A DNA stretch of 64,000 nt from JAAYCI01 sp031551695 (GCA_031551695.1 JAVBNG010000003.1:1-64000); one strand, 5' to 3'. Positions 26,961-36,068 are shown, numbered from the stretch's first letter. Program-made: numbers and translations. Notes: a model not told the origin generated them from the sequence alone.

Positions 26961-28148
26961 ATGGCGGACAAGAAACCCCCCATTCAAACCCCGGCGAAAG
27001 CGGCTCAGGAAGATAAGCAGATCGCCCTGGAAACGGCGCTGGCCAGCATTGAAAAAACCTTTGGCAAGGGCGCCGTGATGAAGATGGGGCAGAACGTGGC
27101 TATGCAGGTGGATGCCATTCCCACCGGCTCCATCTCGCTGGACGCCGCCCTTGGCGTGGGCGGGTTGCCCCGTGGCCGCGTGGTGGAGATTTTTGGGCCG
27201 GAATCCAGCGGCAAAACCACACTGGCGCTGCACTGCCTTGCGGCGGCGCAGAAAAACGGCGGCGAAGTGGCATTTATCGACGTGGAGCACGCGTTGGATC
27301 CGGAATATGCCGCTGCGCTTGGCGTGGACATTGACAGCCTGCTGGTGAGCCAGCCGGACACCGGTGAGCAAGCGCTGGAAATTACCGAGGCGCTGGTGCG
27401 CAGCGGCGCAATCGACGCCATTGTGCTGGACAGTGTGGCCGCCATGGTGCCAAAGGCGGAAATCCAGGGCGAAATGGGCGATTCCCATGTGGGTCTGCAG
27501 GCCCGCCTGATGAGCCAGGCCCTGCGCAAACTTACCGGTGTGGTGGGCAAAACGGGTACCGTTTGCATTTTCATCAACCAGTTGCGTGAAAAAGTGGGCG
27601 TGGTGTACGGCAACCCGGAAGTGACCGCCGGCGGCCGCGCGCTGAAATATTACTCCTCTGTGCGCATCGACGTGCGCCGTGTGGAGGGACTGAAAGATTC
27701 GAACGGGTCCTTCATCGGCAACCGCACCAAGGCCCGCGTGGTGAAAAATAAGGTGGCGCCGCCGTTTAAAGAGGCCGAGTTTGACATCATGTTCGGCGAG
27801 GGCATTTCCTACGCGGGCGAACTGCTGGACCTTGCGGTGGAACTGGGCCTGGTGCAAAAAAGCGGTGCGTGGTTCAATTGCGGCGAGACCCGCCTTGGCC
27901 AGGGCCGCGACAACGCCAAAATCTATTTTGAGCAAAACCCGGAGTTTGCCGCCGACATCGAACGCCAAGTGCGCGAGAACATTGGCAACCTGATGGCTAT
28001 GGGCAAGAAAAAGCGCAAAGCCGGCGGCGGAAACCTGGACGACCTGATGGCGGAAAAGGCAAAGGGCGCGGCGGAAAAACCTGCGGACAAAACCACCGAC
28101 AAGGCCGATGCCAAAGCCGCCAAGCCGGCGGAAGACACTAAGGCGTAA
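26961..28148 (+). CDS. recA: Recombinase RecA
   Basis: A 395-residue RecA: strand exchange, homologous repair and coprotease activity. Walker A is FGPESSGKTTLALH (about 77-90), then the MAW region FIDVEHALDPEYAAALGV, LIVLDSVAAMVP-type Walker B (AIVLDSVAAMVPKAEIQ) and the DNA-binding loop L2 FINQLREKVGV. The last 50 residues are a Lys/Ala/Asp-rich tail (EKPADKTTDKADAKAAKPAE), longer than in many species. GAGGAG lies before the ATG. recX follows after three bases, so co-expression with its modulator is likely. I found no convincing GAAC-N4-GTTC LexA box in the short upstream gap. Confidence 0.97.
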   Translation: MADKKPPIQTPAKAAQEDKQIALETALASIEKTFGKGAVMKMGQNVAMQVDAIPTGSISLDAALGVGGLPRGRVVEIFGPESSGKTTLALHCLAAAQKNGGEVAFIDVEHALDPEYAAALGVDIDSLLVSQPDTGEQALEITEALVRSGAIDAIVLDSVAAMVPKAEIQGEMGDSHVGLQARLMSQALRKLTGVVGKTGTVCIFINQLREKVGVVYGNPEVTAGGRALKYYSSVRIDVRRVEGLKDSNGSFIGNRTKARVVKNKVAPPFKEAEFDIMFGEGISYAGELLDLAVELGLVQKSGAWFNCGETRLGQGRDNAKIYFEQNPEFAADIERQVRENIGNLMAMGKKKRKAGGGNLDDLMAEKAKGAAEKPADKTTDKADAKAAKPAEDTKA

Positions 28149-28151
28149 CCG

Positions 28152-28808
28152 ATGACAAAAATCACGGCGATCAACGAGACGAAGCGCGGCCGCATGGCGC
28201 TGTTCAGCGAAGGGGAGTTTTTGTTTTCGTTGGACGCGGAAACCTTTGCCAAAAGCGGTGTGGCCGTGGGCGATGTTTTGAGCGAAATGGACCTGCTTGA
28301 CCTGCGGGACGCCAGCGAAACGCGCAAGGCGAAGGACGTGGCCCTGCGGTATCTTTCTCGCCGCGCCTACGCCGAGCGGGAGCTGTATGAAAAGCTGGCC
28401 ATGAAATATGACGAGGCGTCGGTTTCAGCCGCCATGCTGGCCATGCGCGAGGCGGGGCTGCTGGACGATAAGGCCTTTGCCGCCGCGAAAGCGGAGGCTT
28501 TGGCCGAAAACGGCAAAAGTGCGGGGGATATATTCACCCGCCTGTTGGCGCTAGGCGTGGACCGTGACATTGCGCATAGTGCGGCCGATGCTTGCAGCAT
28601 AGACGAAGAGGCGCTGGCAATGGAGCTGGTGGAAAACAAATACCGCGGCAAGCTGGCCGAGGGCAAGGCGCAGAACGTGATGGCGGCCCTTTCGCGGCGC
28701 GGCTTTAAGCACGGGACCATCCAAACCGCCGTGCGCGCGGTGCAAGCACAAGTGCAGGCGCAAATACAGGCAGAAACCGAAGCAGAGGGCAGCGCCCCGG
28801 AGGACTGA
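28152..28808 (+). CDS. recX: Regulatory protein RecX
   Basis: A 218-residue RecX, which binds RecA filaments and modulates their activity. The three-helix repeats are visible: DVALRYLSRRAYAERELYEKL, MREAGLLDDKAFAAAKAEAL and the third RGKLAEGKAQNVMAALSRRGF. The amino-terminal 50 residues and the Gln/Ala-rich C-terminus are less conserved. Its stop abuts the rimO ATG exactly, consistent with one recA-recX-rimO transcript. Confidence 0.88.
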   Translation: MTKITAINETKRGRMALFSEGEFLFSLDAETFAKSGVAVGDVLSEMDLLDLRDASETRKAKDVALRYLSRRAYAERELYEKLAMKYDEASVSAAMLAMREAGLLDDKAFAAAKAEALAENGKSAGDIFTRLLALGVDRDIAHSAADACSIDEEALAMELVENKYRGKLAEGKAQNVMAALSRRGFKHGTIQTAVRAVQAQVQAQIQAETEAEGSAPED

Positions 28809-30215
28809 ATGAAACTGGCGATTGTATCACTGGGCTGCCCCAAAAACCAGGCGGACGCGGACGTGTTTGCCCGCGCGCTTATTGAGGCCGGGCACGACAC
28901 CGTGGCCACTGTTGCAGAGGCGGACGCGGTAATTGTGAACACCTGCGGCTTCATTGAAGCCGCGAAACTGGAAGCCATCGAGGAGATTTTGTCTGCCGCG
29001 CAGTACAAGCGCGAAAACCCGGATCTGAAAGTGGTCGTTACCGGATGCCTGGCCGAGCGCTACAAGGGCGACATTGCGGCGCAAATGCCCGAAGTGGACG
29101 CCGTGGTGGGCATTGGAAAAAACGCCGACCTGCCGAAAATTGTGGCGGAGGTATGCGGGCAAGGCAAACCCGGCGAAGACACGGCAGCAACCGCTGCGGC
29201 AAATGATGACAAGGCTTTTAGCGCCACAGATGGCGACGCTTCGCGGCACGCCGCGCTGCAATGCTATGGCCCCAAAACGGACCTGCCCCTTGGCGGCAGG
29301 CGCGTCATCAGCACGCCGGCGCACTACGCGTGGCTGAAAATTGCGGAGGGGTGCTTGAACTGCTGCTCCTACTGCGCCATCCCGTCCATTCGCGGGCCGC
29401 TGCGCAGCCGCACGGCAAAAGACGTACTGGCCGAGGCCGAATGGCTGGCGGGGCAAGGCGTGAAAGAAATTGTGCTGGTGGCGCAGGATGTGACGGCATT
29501 CGGCCTGGACCGCGGCGCGCCGGAGCTGCCCGCCCTGCTGGACGCGCTGCAAAACGTGGACGGCGTGCATTGGATCCGCATGCTGTACACCTACCCGGAC
29601 CGAATAGACGCCGCCGTGCTGGATGCTGTGAAACGAAACAGCAAAATACTGCCGTATTTTGATATGCCGATCCAGCATATCAACGACGAAATATTGGAAT
29701 CCATGCGGCGGCGCGGCAACGGCGCGGATGTATGCCGCGCTTTGGACATGGTGCGTGCCGCCATCCCGGACGCAACCCTGCGCACCACATTGATTGCGGG
29801 CTATCCCGGCGAAGATGAACGAAAGTTCAGCCAGCTGTGCGAGTTTGTGGCAGAGGCGCAGTTCGATCATCTTGGCTGCTTTGCCTATTCGCCGGAGGAG
29901 GGCACAGCCGCGTCCGCCATGCCCGGCATGCCGGACGAAGACGAGCGCCGCCGCCGCGAAGGTGTTATTATGGACATCCAAAGCCGCGTGAGCGAAAAAA
30001 AACTGGCGGCACATGTGGGCGAAGTGATGGAAGTGCTGTGTGACGGTTTGGATGAGGAAAGCGGTTATTGGCTGTGCCGCGGCGCCGCCCATGCGCCGGA
30101 AATTGACGAAAGCGTGCTGGTGGAAAGCGCGGCGCCGCTGGAAACGGGGAAATTTTACCAGGTGAAAATCACCGGTGCGGATGTGTATGATCTTTATGCC
30201 ATGCCGGCCGAATAA
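28809..30215 (+). CDS. rimO: Ribosomal protein S12 methylthiotransferase RimO
   Basis: A 468-residue radical-SAM methylthiotransferase that modifies an Asp of ribosomal protein S12. The amino-terminal UPF0004 domain has SLGCPKNQADADVF, VNTCGFIEAAK and TGCLAERYKG, giving the three cysteines of the auxiliary cluster. The radical-SAM motif is EGCLNCCSYCAIP (CxxxCxxC). A TRAM domain closes the protein. About 25 low-complexity residues (AATAAANDDKAFSATDGDA) sit between the two catalytic domains and account for the slightly long size. Confidence 0.93.
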   Translation: MKLAIVSLGCPKNQADADVFARALIEAGHDTVATVAEADAVIVNTCGFIEAAKLEAIEEILSAAQYKRENPDLKVVVTGCLAERYKGDIAAQMPEVDAVVGIGKNADLPKIVAEVCGQGKPGEDTAATAAANDDKAFSATDGDASRHAALQCYGPKTDLPLGGRRVISTPAHYAWLKIAEGCLNCCSYCAIPSIRGPLRSRTAKDVLAEAEWLAGQGVKEIVLVAQDVTAFGLDRGAPELPALLDALQNVDGVHWIRMLYTYPDRIDAAVLDAVKRNSKILPYFDMPIQHINDEILESMRRRGNGADVCRALDMVRAAIPDATLRTTLIAGYPGEDERKFSQLCEFVAEAQFDHLGCFAYSPEEGTAASAMPGMPDEDERRRREGVIMDIQSRVSEKKLAAHVGEVMEVLCDGLDEESGYWLCRGAAHAPEIDESVLVESAAPLETGKFYQVKITGADVYDLYAMPAE

Positions 30216-30240
30216 AACATTCCAAAGCGAGGTGTTGGAT

Positions 30241-30810
30241 ATGAATTTGCCAAATAAACTGACGATGGCGCGAATTTTGCTTATTCCTGTGTTCATCGTG
30301 TTCGTTTCGCTGCCCGGCATGCCGGCGGCGTACCTGGTTGCAGGCATTGTGTTTGCCGTGGCCAGCTTTACCGATTATCTCGACGGCGCCATCGCCCGCA
30401 AACGGGGCCTTGTCACCGATTTTGGCAAATTTGCCGACCCGCTGGCAGACAAATTGCTTACCACCGTGGCGTTTTTGTACATGATGCGCGACGGCGCGTG
30501 CCACCCGATGGTTCTGGCCATCATTCTGGCGCGGGAGTTTGCGGTGTCCGGCGTGCGCATGGTGGCGGCAGGCGCACCCGGCGGCAAGGTGATTGCGGCG
30601 AACATGTGGGGCAAAGTGAAAACCGTGTTGCAAATGGCCACCATCATCCTGTATTATTTTTGTGAGGGCATTGTGCGCCTTTCGGGGGCGGCGGCCACGT
30701 GGCCCGTTGCCTTGGCGTGGTGGCTGTGCTGGTTGGTGGCGCTGGTTACACTGGTGAGCGGTGCGCAGTATATCTGGCAAAACCGGGAGTACATCAACAC
30801 AGCGAAATAA
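30241..30810 (+). CDS. pgsA: CDP-diacylglycerol-glycerol-3-phosphate 3-phosphatidyltransferase
   Basis: A 189-residue integral membrane CDP-alcohol phosphotransferase that makes phosphatidylglycerol phosphate. The signature DG-x2-AR-x8-G-x3-D-x3-D is seen in YLDGAIARKRGLVTDFGKFA followed by DPLADK. Five or six hydrophobic helices are visible. The typical start MNLPNKLTMARI fixes ATG 30241, with GAGGTG upstream. In many Firmicutes pgsA lies near recA, as here. Confidence 0.93.
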   Translation: MNLPNKLTMARILLIPVFIVFVSLPGMPAAYLVAGIVFAVASFTDYLDGAIARKRGLVTDFGKFADPLADKLLTTVAFLYMMRDGACHPMVLAIILAREFAVSGVRMVAAGAPGGKVIAANMWGKVKTVLQMATIILYYFCEGIVRLSGAAATWPVALAWWLCWLVALVTLVSGAQYIWQNREYINTAK

Positions 30811-30848
30811 CGCTTTGATACGTGAAAACCATACAATCGGGAGCGACC

Positions 30849-31532
30849 ATGAAACAGTATGAACCACATTCCTCAAGCCTTGGCAATGCCTCTGCCAACC
30901 TGATTGCCGCGCTGTGCTGCGCCCTTTCGCTGATGTTTTCGCTGCCGGGCATTGCCGTGTCATTGGTGTTGGGGTATTTGGAAAAAAAGAGCGGACTTGT
31001 GAAGTATTACGCCGCAGCCGCGGCTGTTTTGGGTGCCGCGCGGTTTGTTGTCACCCGCATTTTTGACGGCGCGTGGGCCATCTCCGCGCCGGTGAACATT
31101 GCGGCGCTGGTTTTGCTGGTGTTGATGGGCCTTTCCGCATACCGGTGGAAAGAAATGGAGATTCCGCTGGTGAGCAAATGGGCGAGGGGCCTGAAAAAAG
31201 CCCTTTTCGGCAAGGCGAAATACGAGGGCGACGGCCCTGTGCCGGATGACTGTAGGCAGGGCGGCGCGGTTCCCGGCGAAGGCCCGGCAAGCACGCCGCC
31301 GCCCGCGCCGCCGCAAATTCCCGCGGGAAACAGCGGCCCGTCCATCAATTTGAAGGACCTGTACCAGCAGCAGCAACAACAGCAACCGGTGCAGGCAGCC
31401 GCGCAGCCGCAGCCATTTGCGGCGTCTGAGGCATTCGCCGGCCCGCCGCCGGCCCCGCCGGCGCCTGTGGCCACGCCCGAGTTTGAACTGACGGTACAAC
31501 CGACCCTGCAGCAACCAACCGACCAGGAGTGA
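30849..31532 (+). CDS. Small membrane protein with Pro/Gln-rich tail, unknown function
   Basis: A 227-residue protein I cannot assign. Residues 15-105 have three or four hydrophobic helices (ANLIAALCCALSLMFSLPGI, YYAAAAAVLGAARFVV, PVNIAALVLLVLMGLSAY). The rest (120-227) is disordered and rich in Pro, Gln and Ala, with a run of eight Gln (YQQQQQQQQPVQAA). GGGAGCG is placed before ATG 30849. It may be cytoplasmically tailed and scaffold-like. It lies between pgsA and cysS in the same direction and ends four bases before cysS. Confidence 0.7.
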   Translation: MKQYEPHSSSLGNASANLIAALCCALSLMFSLPGIAVSLVLGYLEKKSGLVKYYAAAAAVLGAARFVVTRIFDGAWAISAPVNIAALVLLVLMGLSAYRWKEMEIPLVSKWARGLKKALFGKAKYEGDGPVPDDCRQGGAVPGEGPASTPPPAPPQIPAGNSGPSINLKDLYQQQQQQQPVQAAAQPQPFAASEAFAGPPPAPPAPVATPEFELTVQPTLQQPTDQE

Positions 31533-31536
31533 CCTT

Positions 31537-32937
31537 ATGAAAATATATAATACGATGTCCCGGCAAAAAGAAGTGCTTACCACCTTGAACCCCGGCGAGG
31601 TGCGCATGTACGTGTGCGGCCCTACGGTGTACAATTTTATCCATGTTGGCAACGCGCGGCCGCTGTGCGTGTTCGACACCATGCGCCGGTACCTTGAATC
31701 CTGCGGCGAAAAGGTGTTGTACGTCAGCAACGTCACCGACATCGACGACCGCCTGATTGCTGAGGCGAATGAGCAGGGAAGGCCTGTGTCGGAAATTGCG
31801 GCCGCCTTTGAGTCGGAGTACCTGAAGGACTCCGACGGCTTGAATGTGCGCCGGCCGTGGTATATGCCGCGCGCCACCGAGCACATTGAGGCCATCGTCC
31901 AGTTGATCACCGACATCATCGACAACGGATATGGCTACCGCGCGTCGAACGGAGACGTGTACTTCCGCGCGCGCAAGTTTAAGGACTATGGCAAGCTGTC
32001 CCATCTTGTGCTGGACGATTTGGAAAACAGCCGCGAGCTTTCGGCGAGCCTGGACGGCGATTTGAAGGAGGACGGTGCGGATTTCGCCGTGTGGAAAGCG
32101 GCAAAACCGGGCGAGCCCGCGTGGGATTCCCCTTGGAGCAAGGGCCGCCCCGGCTGGCACATCGAGTGCAGCGCCATGGCGAAAAAGCACCTGGGCGACA
32201 CCATCGATATCCACGCCGGCGGGCAGGACCTGATTTTCCCCCATCACGAGAACGAGATTGCCCAAAGCGAATGCGCGAACGACGCCACGTTTTCGCGGTT
32301 TTGGATGCACAACGGGTTTTTGAATATTGACGACAAGAAAATGTCCAAGTCCCTTGGTAATTTTTTTACGGTGCGGCAGGTGGCAGAGAAAATCGGCTAT
32401 GAGCCCATCCGCTATTTTATGCTCAGCGCCCATTACCGCAGCCCGATGAACTTTACCATGGATGTGCTGGAACAGTGCAAGGCAAGCATAGAAAGGCTGT
32501 ACACCTGCCGGAATAACCTTGATTTTGCCATAAAAGGCGCGGGCGAAACCGGCGGCGCCTCCACGGAACTGCTGCAAAAGGCCGAAATTGCCCTTGCGGA
32601 CTTCAAGGCCCGCATGGACGATGATTTGAACACCGCCGACGCCCTGGCGGCCCTGTTTGAACTGGCGCGTGAGATCAACACCTTAAGCAATGGCAGCACG
32701 AAAGACGCCCTTGTGAAAACTGCCGCTATTTTTGACGGCATGTGCGATGTGCTGGGCCTGCTTTACAACCGTGAGACAGAGGAAGCACCCGCGGACATTC
32801 AGACGATGGCCGAGGAGCGTGACGCGGCCAGAAAAGCAAAAAACTGGGCGCTGGCGGATGAACTGCGGGATAAAATTGCAGCAAGCGGCTATGCGGTGGA
32901 AGATACTGCAACAGGGCCGAAGTTGGTGAAGAAATAG
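31537..32937 (+). CDS. cysS: Cysteinyl-tRNA synthetase
   Basis: A 466-residue class I synthetase. CGPTVYNFIHVGNARP combines the zinc-binding Cys and the HIGH-type motif (HVGN). WHIECSAMA and HAGGQDLIFPHHENE supply the other zinc ligands, and KMSKSLGNF is the KMSKS loop. The C-terminal DALR-like helical region and normal length are seen. AGGAG lies nine bases before the ATG. No T-box leader is visible, and the gene appears co-transcribed with the upstream membrane protein. A strong bidirectional terminator follows. Confidence 0.96.
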   Translation: MKIYNTMSRQKEVLTTLNPGEVRMYVCGPTVYNFIHVGNARPLCVFDTMRRYLESCGEKVLYVSNVTDIDDRLIAEANEQGRPVSEIAAAFESEYLKDSDGLNVRRPWYMPRATEHIEAIVQLITDIIDNGYGYRASNGDVYFRARKFKDYGKLSHLVLDDLENSRELSASLDGDLKEDGADFAVWKAAKPGEPAWDSPWSKGRPGWHIECSAMAKKHLGDTIDIHAGGQDLIFPHHENEIAQSECANDATFSRFWMHNGFLNIDDKKMSKSLGNFFTVRQVAEKIGYEPIRYFMLSAHYRSPMNFTMDVLEQCKASIERLYTCRNNLDFAIKGAGETGGASTELLQKAEIALADFKARMDDDLNTADALAALFELAREINTLSNGSTKDALVKTAAIFDGMCDVLGLLYNRETEEAPADIQTMAEERDAARKAKNWALADELRDKIAASGYAVEDTATGPKLVKK

Positions 32938-32986
32938 GATTTAACAAATGCCACAAGAAAATCTAAAAAGCAGCAAAAAAGTGAAA

Positions 32987-33018
32987 AAACACCGGCCGGG
33001 ATTTCCCGGCCGGTGTTT
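32987..33018. terminator. Bidirectional terminator between cysS and the convergent operon
   Basis: AAACACCGGCCGGG-ATTT-CCCGGCCGGTGTTT: a 14-pair perfect stem, with A-rich sequence on its left and T-rich on its right, so it can stop transcription from both sides. Confidence 0.9.
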
Positions 33019-33153
33019 GTGTTTGTTGCGGCATGTAAAGAATAGGTTACATGAAAACTGTATGCATGGATGAATCAAAACAAGTCACCCATGTAAAGCT
33101 GTTTGACTTTACGAAAAATTGAGCAAGTTCAAACAAACGGATCGCGGCAGGAT

Positions 33154-33699
33154 TCAAAATAAATGCCGCCGCACTTTCGCAAAATAAATGATTTTCAGTT
33201 TGTCCATCAGTAAATCGTACACAAGAAATAAAACATTTCCCATCGCTAAAAGCACGGTCCAAAAGGCAATAGAGTTGGCGGCAAATTCCTCGCGCACGGC
33301 AGGCACCGTGAATAGGAACAAAAGCAGGGCATAGGCCGCCACGGTAACGACATTAAAGTATAAAAGCTTTACAAAAATGCGCAGGGCCTTTTGCCGAATA
33401 CGGTCCAGCGCATGCTTCAAAACAGGGTAGTAACCGAACAGCATCACGAACAAAATGGTGAGTTCACGGTCCGGCACGAATACCAGTGCAATCAATGCTG
33501 TGGCGGCGTAGGCCAGCAGTGCGGTTTTTGTGCCAAGCTCAATGTACAAAAAGAAGATGCAGAGGCTTGCGAAAATGGGCGCGGAGAAGGTGGAAATGGG
33601 CAGCAAACCCCCCACCAGCATGATGGCGGCGGCCAGCCCCGCAAACACGCCGCCAAAGGCGACGCGCCGGGCCTTTATGCCGCCGCGGCCGCCTTTCAT
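33154..33699 (-). CDS. Polytopic membrane protein, ECF S-component-like
   Basis: A 181-residue protein with five or six hydrophobic helices: VAFGGVFAGLAAAIMLVGGL, then APIFASLCIFFLYIEL, TALLAYAATALIALVFVP and two more. The opening RxxFGGVFAGLA and the small size are reminiscent of ECF-transporter substrate-binding (S) subunits or related uncharacterised clostridial proteins, but no substrate motif is visible. ATG 33699 overlaps the stop of the J-domain gene by one base (TGATG), so translation is coupled. Third gene of a three-gene minus-strand operon. Confidence 0.7.
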   Translation of the reverse strand: MKGGRGGIKARRVAFGGVFAGLAAAIMLVGGLLPISTFSAPIFASLCIFFLYIELGTKTALLAYAATALIALVFVPDRELTILFVMLFGYYPVLKHALDRIRQKALRIFVKLLYFNVVTVAAYALLLFLFTVPAVREEFAANSIAFWTVLLAMGNVLFLVYDLLMDKLKIIYFAKVRRHLF

Positions 33700-34349
33700 C
33701 AGCAGCACCCCCGGCCCATGCTGCAGCAGGCGTCCATGCAGCAGATCATGCCGCAGGTGTTGCAGGCGCAGTTCATGGCCTGGCCGGTGTTATCGCCGCC
33801 GGCAAAGGGGCTGCCCGGCATTTCGCCCGCTGCGTTGCCCTGCAAATTGCGCAGGGCGGCGCTGTACTCGGCGTTGGAGGGGTCCAGCCGAACAGCCGCC
33901 TGGAAATAATACAGGGACTGGTCCAGCCAGCCCTTGTAATAGTAAGCGCTGCCCATGAGGAAGTTCCACTCGGCGTCGTTCGCGCCGCTTTGCACAGAGG
34001 TGAGGCCGGCGAGTGCGTCGTCCACGCGCCCGGCGTTTATCAGGCTGCGGATTTGCGGGTAACTGCCCGGCGTTTGCGCGCTTGCTGTTTCCCCGCCAAA
34101 AGAGGCGCCGGAACCCGGCGCGGGCCCGCGCGTGGCCTCCACGGTGGTGCCCGCGCGCATCAGGCTCATCAGTGTGTCAAACGCCTCGTTTATTTCGTTC
34201 ATCTTGGTTTCAGCCTCTTCGCGCAGGGGGCCGGCGTCGTAATTGTCCGGGCTGTACTTTTGCGCAAGGGTGCGGTAGGCGGTTTTCACTTCTTCCTCGC
34301 TGGCCGAGGGCAGCAGGCCGAGGATATCAAACGCGGTCGATTTGTCCAT
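33699..34349 (-). CDS. J-domain-like protein with altered HPD motif and Cys-rich tail
   Basis: A 216-residue protein. Residues 1-65 form a J-domain (MDKSTAFDILGLLPSASEEE, helix II AYRTLAQKY), but the DnaK-stimulating HPD motif reads SPD. A linker follows, then a TPR-like helical stretch (about 105-165, WNFLMGSAYYYKGWLDQSLY). The end is Cys-rich (CACNTCGMICCMDACCSMG, nine cysteines in the last 27 residues), possibly metal-binding or membrane-associated. The start overlaps the DUF5685 gene by 23 bases. If DnaK is a partner, stimulation would be expected to be weak. Function unknown. Confidence 0.8.
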   Translation of the reverse strand: MDKSTAFDILGLLPSASEEEVKTAYRTLAQKYSPDNYDAGPLREEAETKMNEINEAFDTLMSLMRAGTTVEATRGPAPGSGASFGGETASAQTPGSYPQIRSLINAGRVDDALAGLTSVQSGANDAEWNFLMGSAYYYKGWLDQSLYYFQAAVRLDPSNAEYSAALRNLQGNAAGEMPGSPFAGGDNTGQAMNCACNTCGMICCMDACCSMGRGCC

Positions 34350-35205
34350 GTGGGCGTCTCCGTTCTTTTTGTGTAGTTCCGGCGGCCTCTATGGCGGCGG
34401 GCAGGCCGAGGAAGAAGATATTATCCAAAATGCCGCCGTCCTGCCGGATATCGAGCAGGTTGTAGCACAGGGCAATCTCTCCGGCGGCCATGCGGCAGCG
34501 CGTTTTCACTTTTTCCACGGCCTCCGCCTTTTGCAGCCCTGCCGCCAAAAGGGGGTTGTACCGGCCTTTCCCGGCGTCTTTTTCAAAGTCTTCGGCGGCG
34601 TCCAGCAGGTACACCACCTGCCCGGCAAACAGGCCAAGCCGCCCAAGGGCTTTGCGCTGGGCCTCGGTGGAAGCGGCGGCGGCAAAAATGGCTTCGCACA
34701 TTTTGGCCGTGGGGTCGGCCGCCTCGTCCAGACTGGCGGAATGCCGCGCCTCTATTTCGCGCTGGCGGGCCATTTGCGTTTCCACCACGGCGGCAATTTC
34801 CGGCTGTGCGGCCCGCGCCTTTTTGTACAAATGGCGGGAGAAAGGCCCCGCCGCCCGGTATAAAAGGCTTTTCGGCGGTTTTTCGTCCTCGATGTCGTCG
34901 CACAGTTTGTGGTGGGTGAGGATGATGAGTCCGTCCGCCGCAAGCTGCAGCCCTTGCGTGCCGTAGCGGATGGCGTGGCGCCGGATGGGGTCCACCACAC
35001 AAGGGCGTATGCGCGTTTCGCCGGAACTGCCGGAGAGCGCGTCGGCCAAAAGGGCTACCAGCATCAAATCGTAATTCAGCAACAGGCGGCTCACGTTGCC
35101 GTAGGAGGCTTTCAGCTGCATGCAAAGGCCACAGTACACCGCGCGGTACTCATTGAATTCCCGTACCTTTAGTTCGCCCTTTGCGGGCAGCACATATCCG
35201 AACAC
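34327..35205 (-). CDS. DUF5685 family protein
   Basis: A 292-residue protein matching the clostridial DUF5685 group: the start FGYVLPAKGELKVREFNEY is followed by YCGLCMQLKASYG, a conserved Cys pair, and later DDIEDEK and LLDAAEDFEKDAGKGRYNPL, acidic patches typical of all-helical metal-binding proteins. GTG 35205 is preferred over GTG 35217 because GAGGTG precedes it and homologues begin at this Phe-Gly. First gene of the operon with the J-like protein and the membrane protein. Biochemical role unknown; the acidic clusters may bind divalent metal. Confidence 0.8.
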   Translation of the reverse strand: MFGYVLPAKGELKVREFNEYRAVYCGLCMQLKASYGNVSRLLLNYDLMLVALLADALSGSSGETRIRPCVVDPIRRHAIRYGTQGLQLAADGLIILTHHKLCDDIEDEKPPKSLLYRAAGPFSRHLYKKARAAQPEIAAVVETQMARQREIEARHSASLDEAADPTAKMCEAIFAAAASTEAQRKALGRLGLFAGQVVYLLDAAEDFEKDAGKGRYNPLLAAGLQKAEAVEKVKTRCRMAAGEIALCYNLLDIRQDGGILDNIFFLGLPAAIEAAGTTQKERRRPHGQIDRV

Positions 35206-35650
35206 GCGGCACCTCACTGGCTATCATTAAAACGAGCAGATACGCAACTATCATACATGTTTTACGGCTTTTTCGCAATGGTTCCATTTTATGCGCAACA
35301 TGTGCGCAAAATGCGAAAACCCGCCCGTTTGCGCAGCAAAAAGCGCAAAGGGACGGGCGTGCTTTCGTTGAACCGCACCAAGAAGTTAGACCGGAAAACC
35401 GTTTAACGGAACACCCGTTCTCTGACAGGCTGGCTGCCGAATAGAAAGCATTCGGCAGTATTCAACAAATATGGAGCTGGTGGAGCGGGCCAAACCTTCC
35501 ACGACTTTTGTTGGCGGTGCGGAATAAATTGTGATATGCTCTGAGCTTGCAAACTTCACGGCTGCCGCAGTTTTTTGTCCAGAATTTATTTGGATATCCA
35601 TAGATGCGTCGCTAGCAAAACAACTGGGAAGCCGTTGCGCCGGCAATCAT

Positions 35651-35755
35651 ATATACCGGCTGCCGCTGGGCTTCAAGATCCGCACCTTGGGCTACAACCC
35701 CAAGGCGGCCCGCTATGCCGGGATGAAGGTGGCCGCTACATCGTACTGGCCATAA
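35651..35755 (+). pseudogene. Fragment of a sugar/nucleoside ABC transporter permease
   Basis: Only about 34 residues remain (FKIRTLGYNPKAARYAGMKV and neighbours). The motif G-x-NPxAAxYAG is the conserved cytoplasmic loop of BmpA-linked nucleoside or simple-sugar permeases (NupP/NupQ, RbsC-like). There is no flanking hydrophobic helix, so this is a relic rather than a gene. The frame ends in a stop at 35755. Assignment rests on one motif. Confidence 0.4.
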
Positions 35756-35760
35756 CATAA

Positions 35761-36006
35761 GTGCCATTCGCGGTGGAAAAGACAAGGGTCGAAATCAAAG
35801 ACCTCACCGGTCTCAGCGTCCGAACTCTCAACCGGAATATCCGCAGTTTGGTTGGCGAGGGCTGCCTGTCTGTTGTCAAAGGCAAGATTCATGTTGACAG
35901 AAGCCAATTTTTATGCGCATTTGGGAACGTCTCTCTTCGTTTGGCGAAGGGGCGCAAGGAGACAATATTGAGACATAGAGAACTTGCGGTGAATGAGCTG
36001 GCGTAA
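35761..36006 (+). pseudogene. Winged-helix DNA-binding fragment
   Basis: An 81-codon frame from a GTG with no ribosome site. KTRVEIKDLTGLSVRTLNRN and the following IRSLVGEGCLSVVKGKIHV look like the recognition helix and wing of a MarR/Crp-like regulator, but the effector domain and a proper start are missing. It directly follows the permease relic. Likely a broken regulator; it could still be a small expressed protein. Confidence 0.4.
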
Positions 36007-36013
36007 GGCAAAA

Positions 36014-36068
36014 CAAAAAAAGCCCCTTAGAATTCCGCAAACGGGAATAATTTTAGGGACTTTTTTTA
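36014..36068. terminator. AT-rich bidirectional terminator
   Basis: AAAAAGCCCCTTAGAATTCC pairs imperfectly with GGAATAATTTTAGGGACTTT around GCAAACG, flanked by A-runs on the left and seven Ts on the right. Confidence 0.7.
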
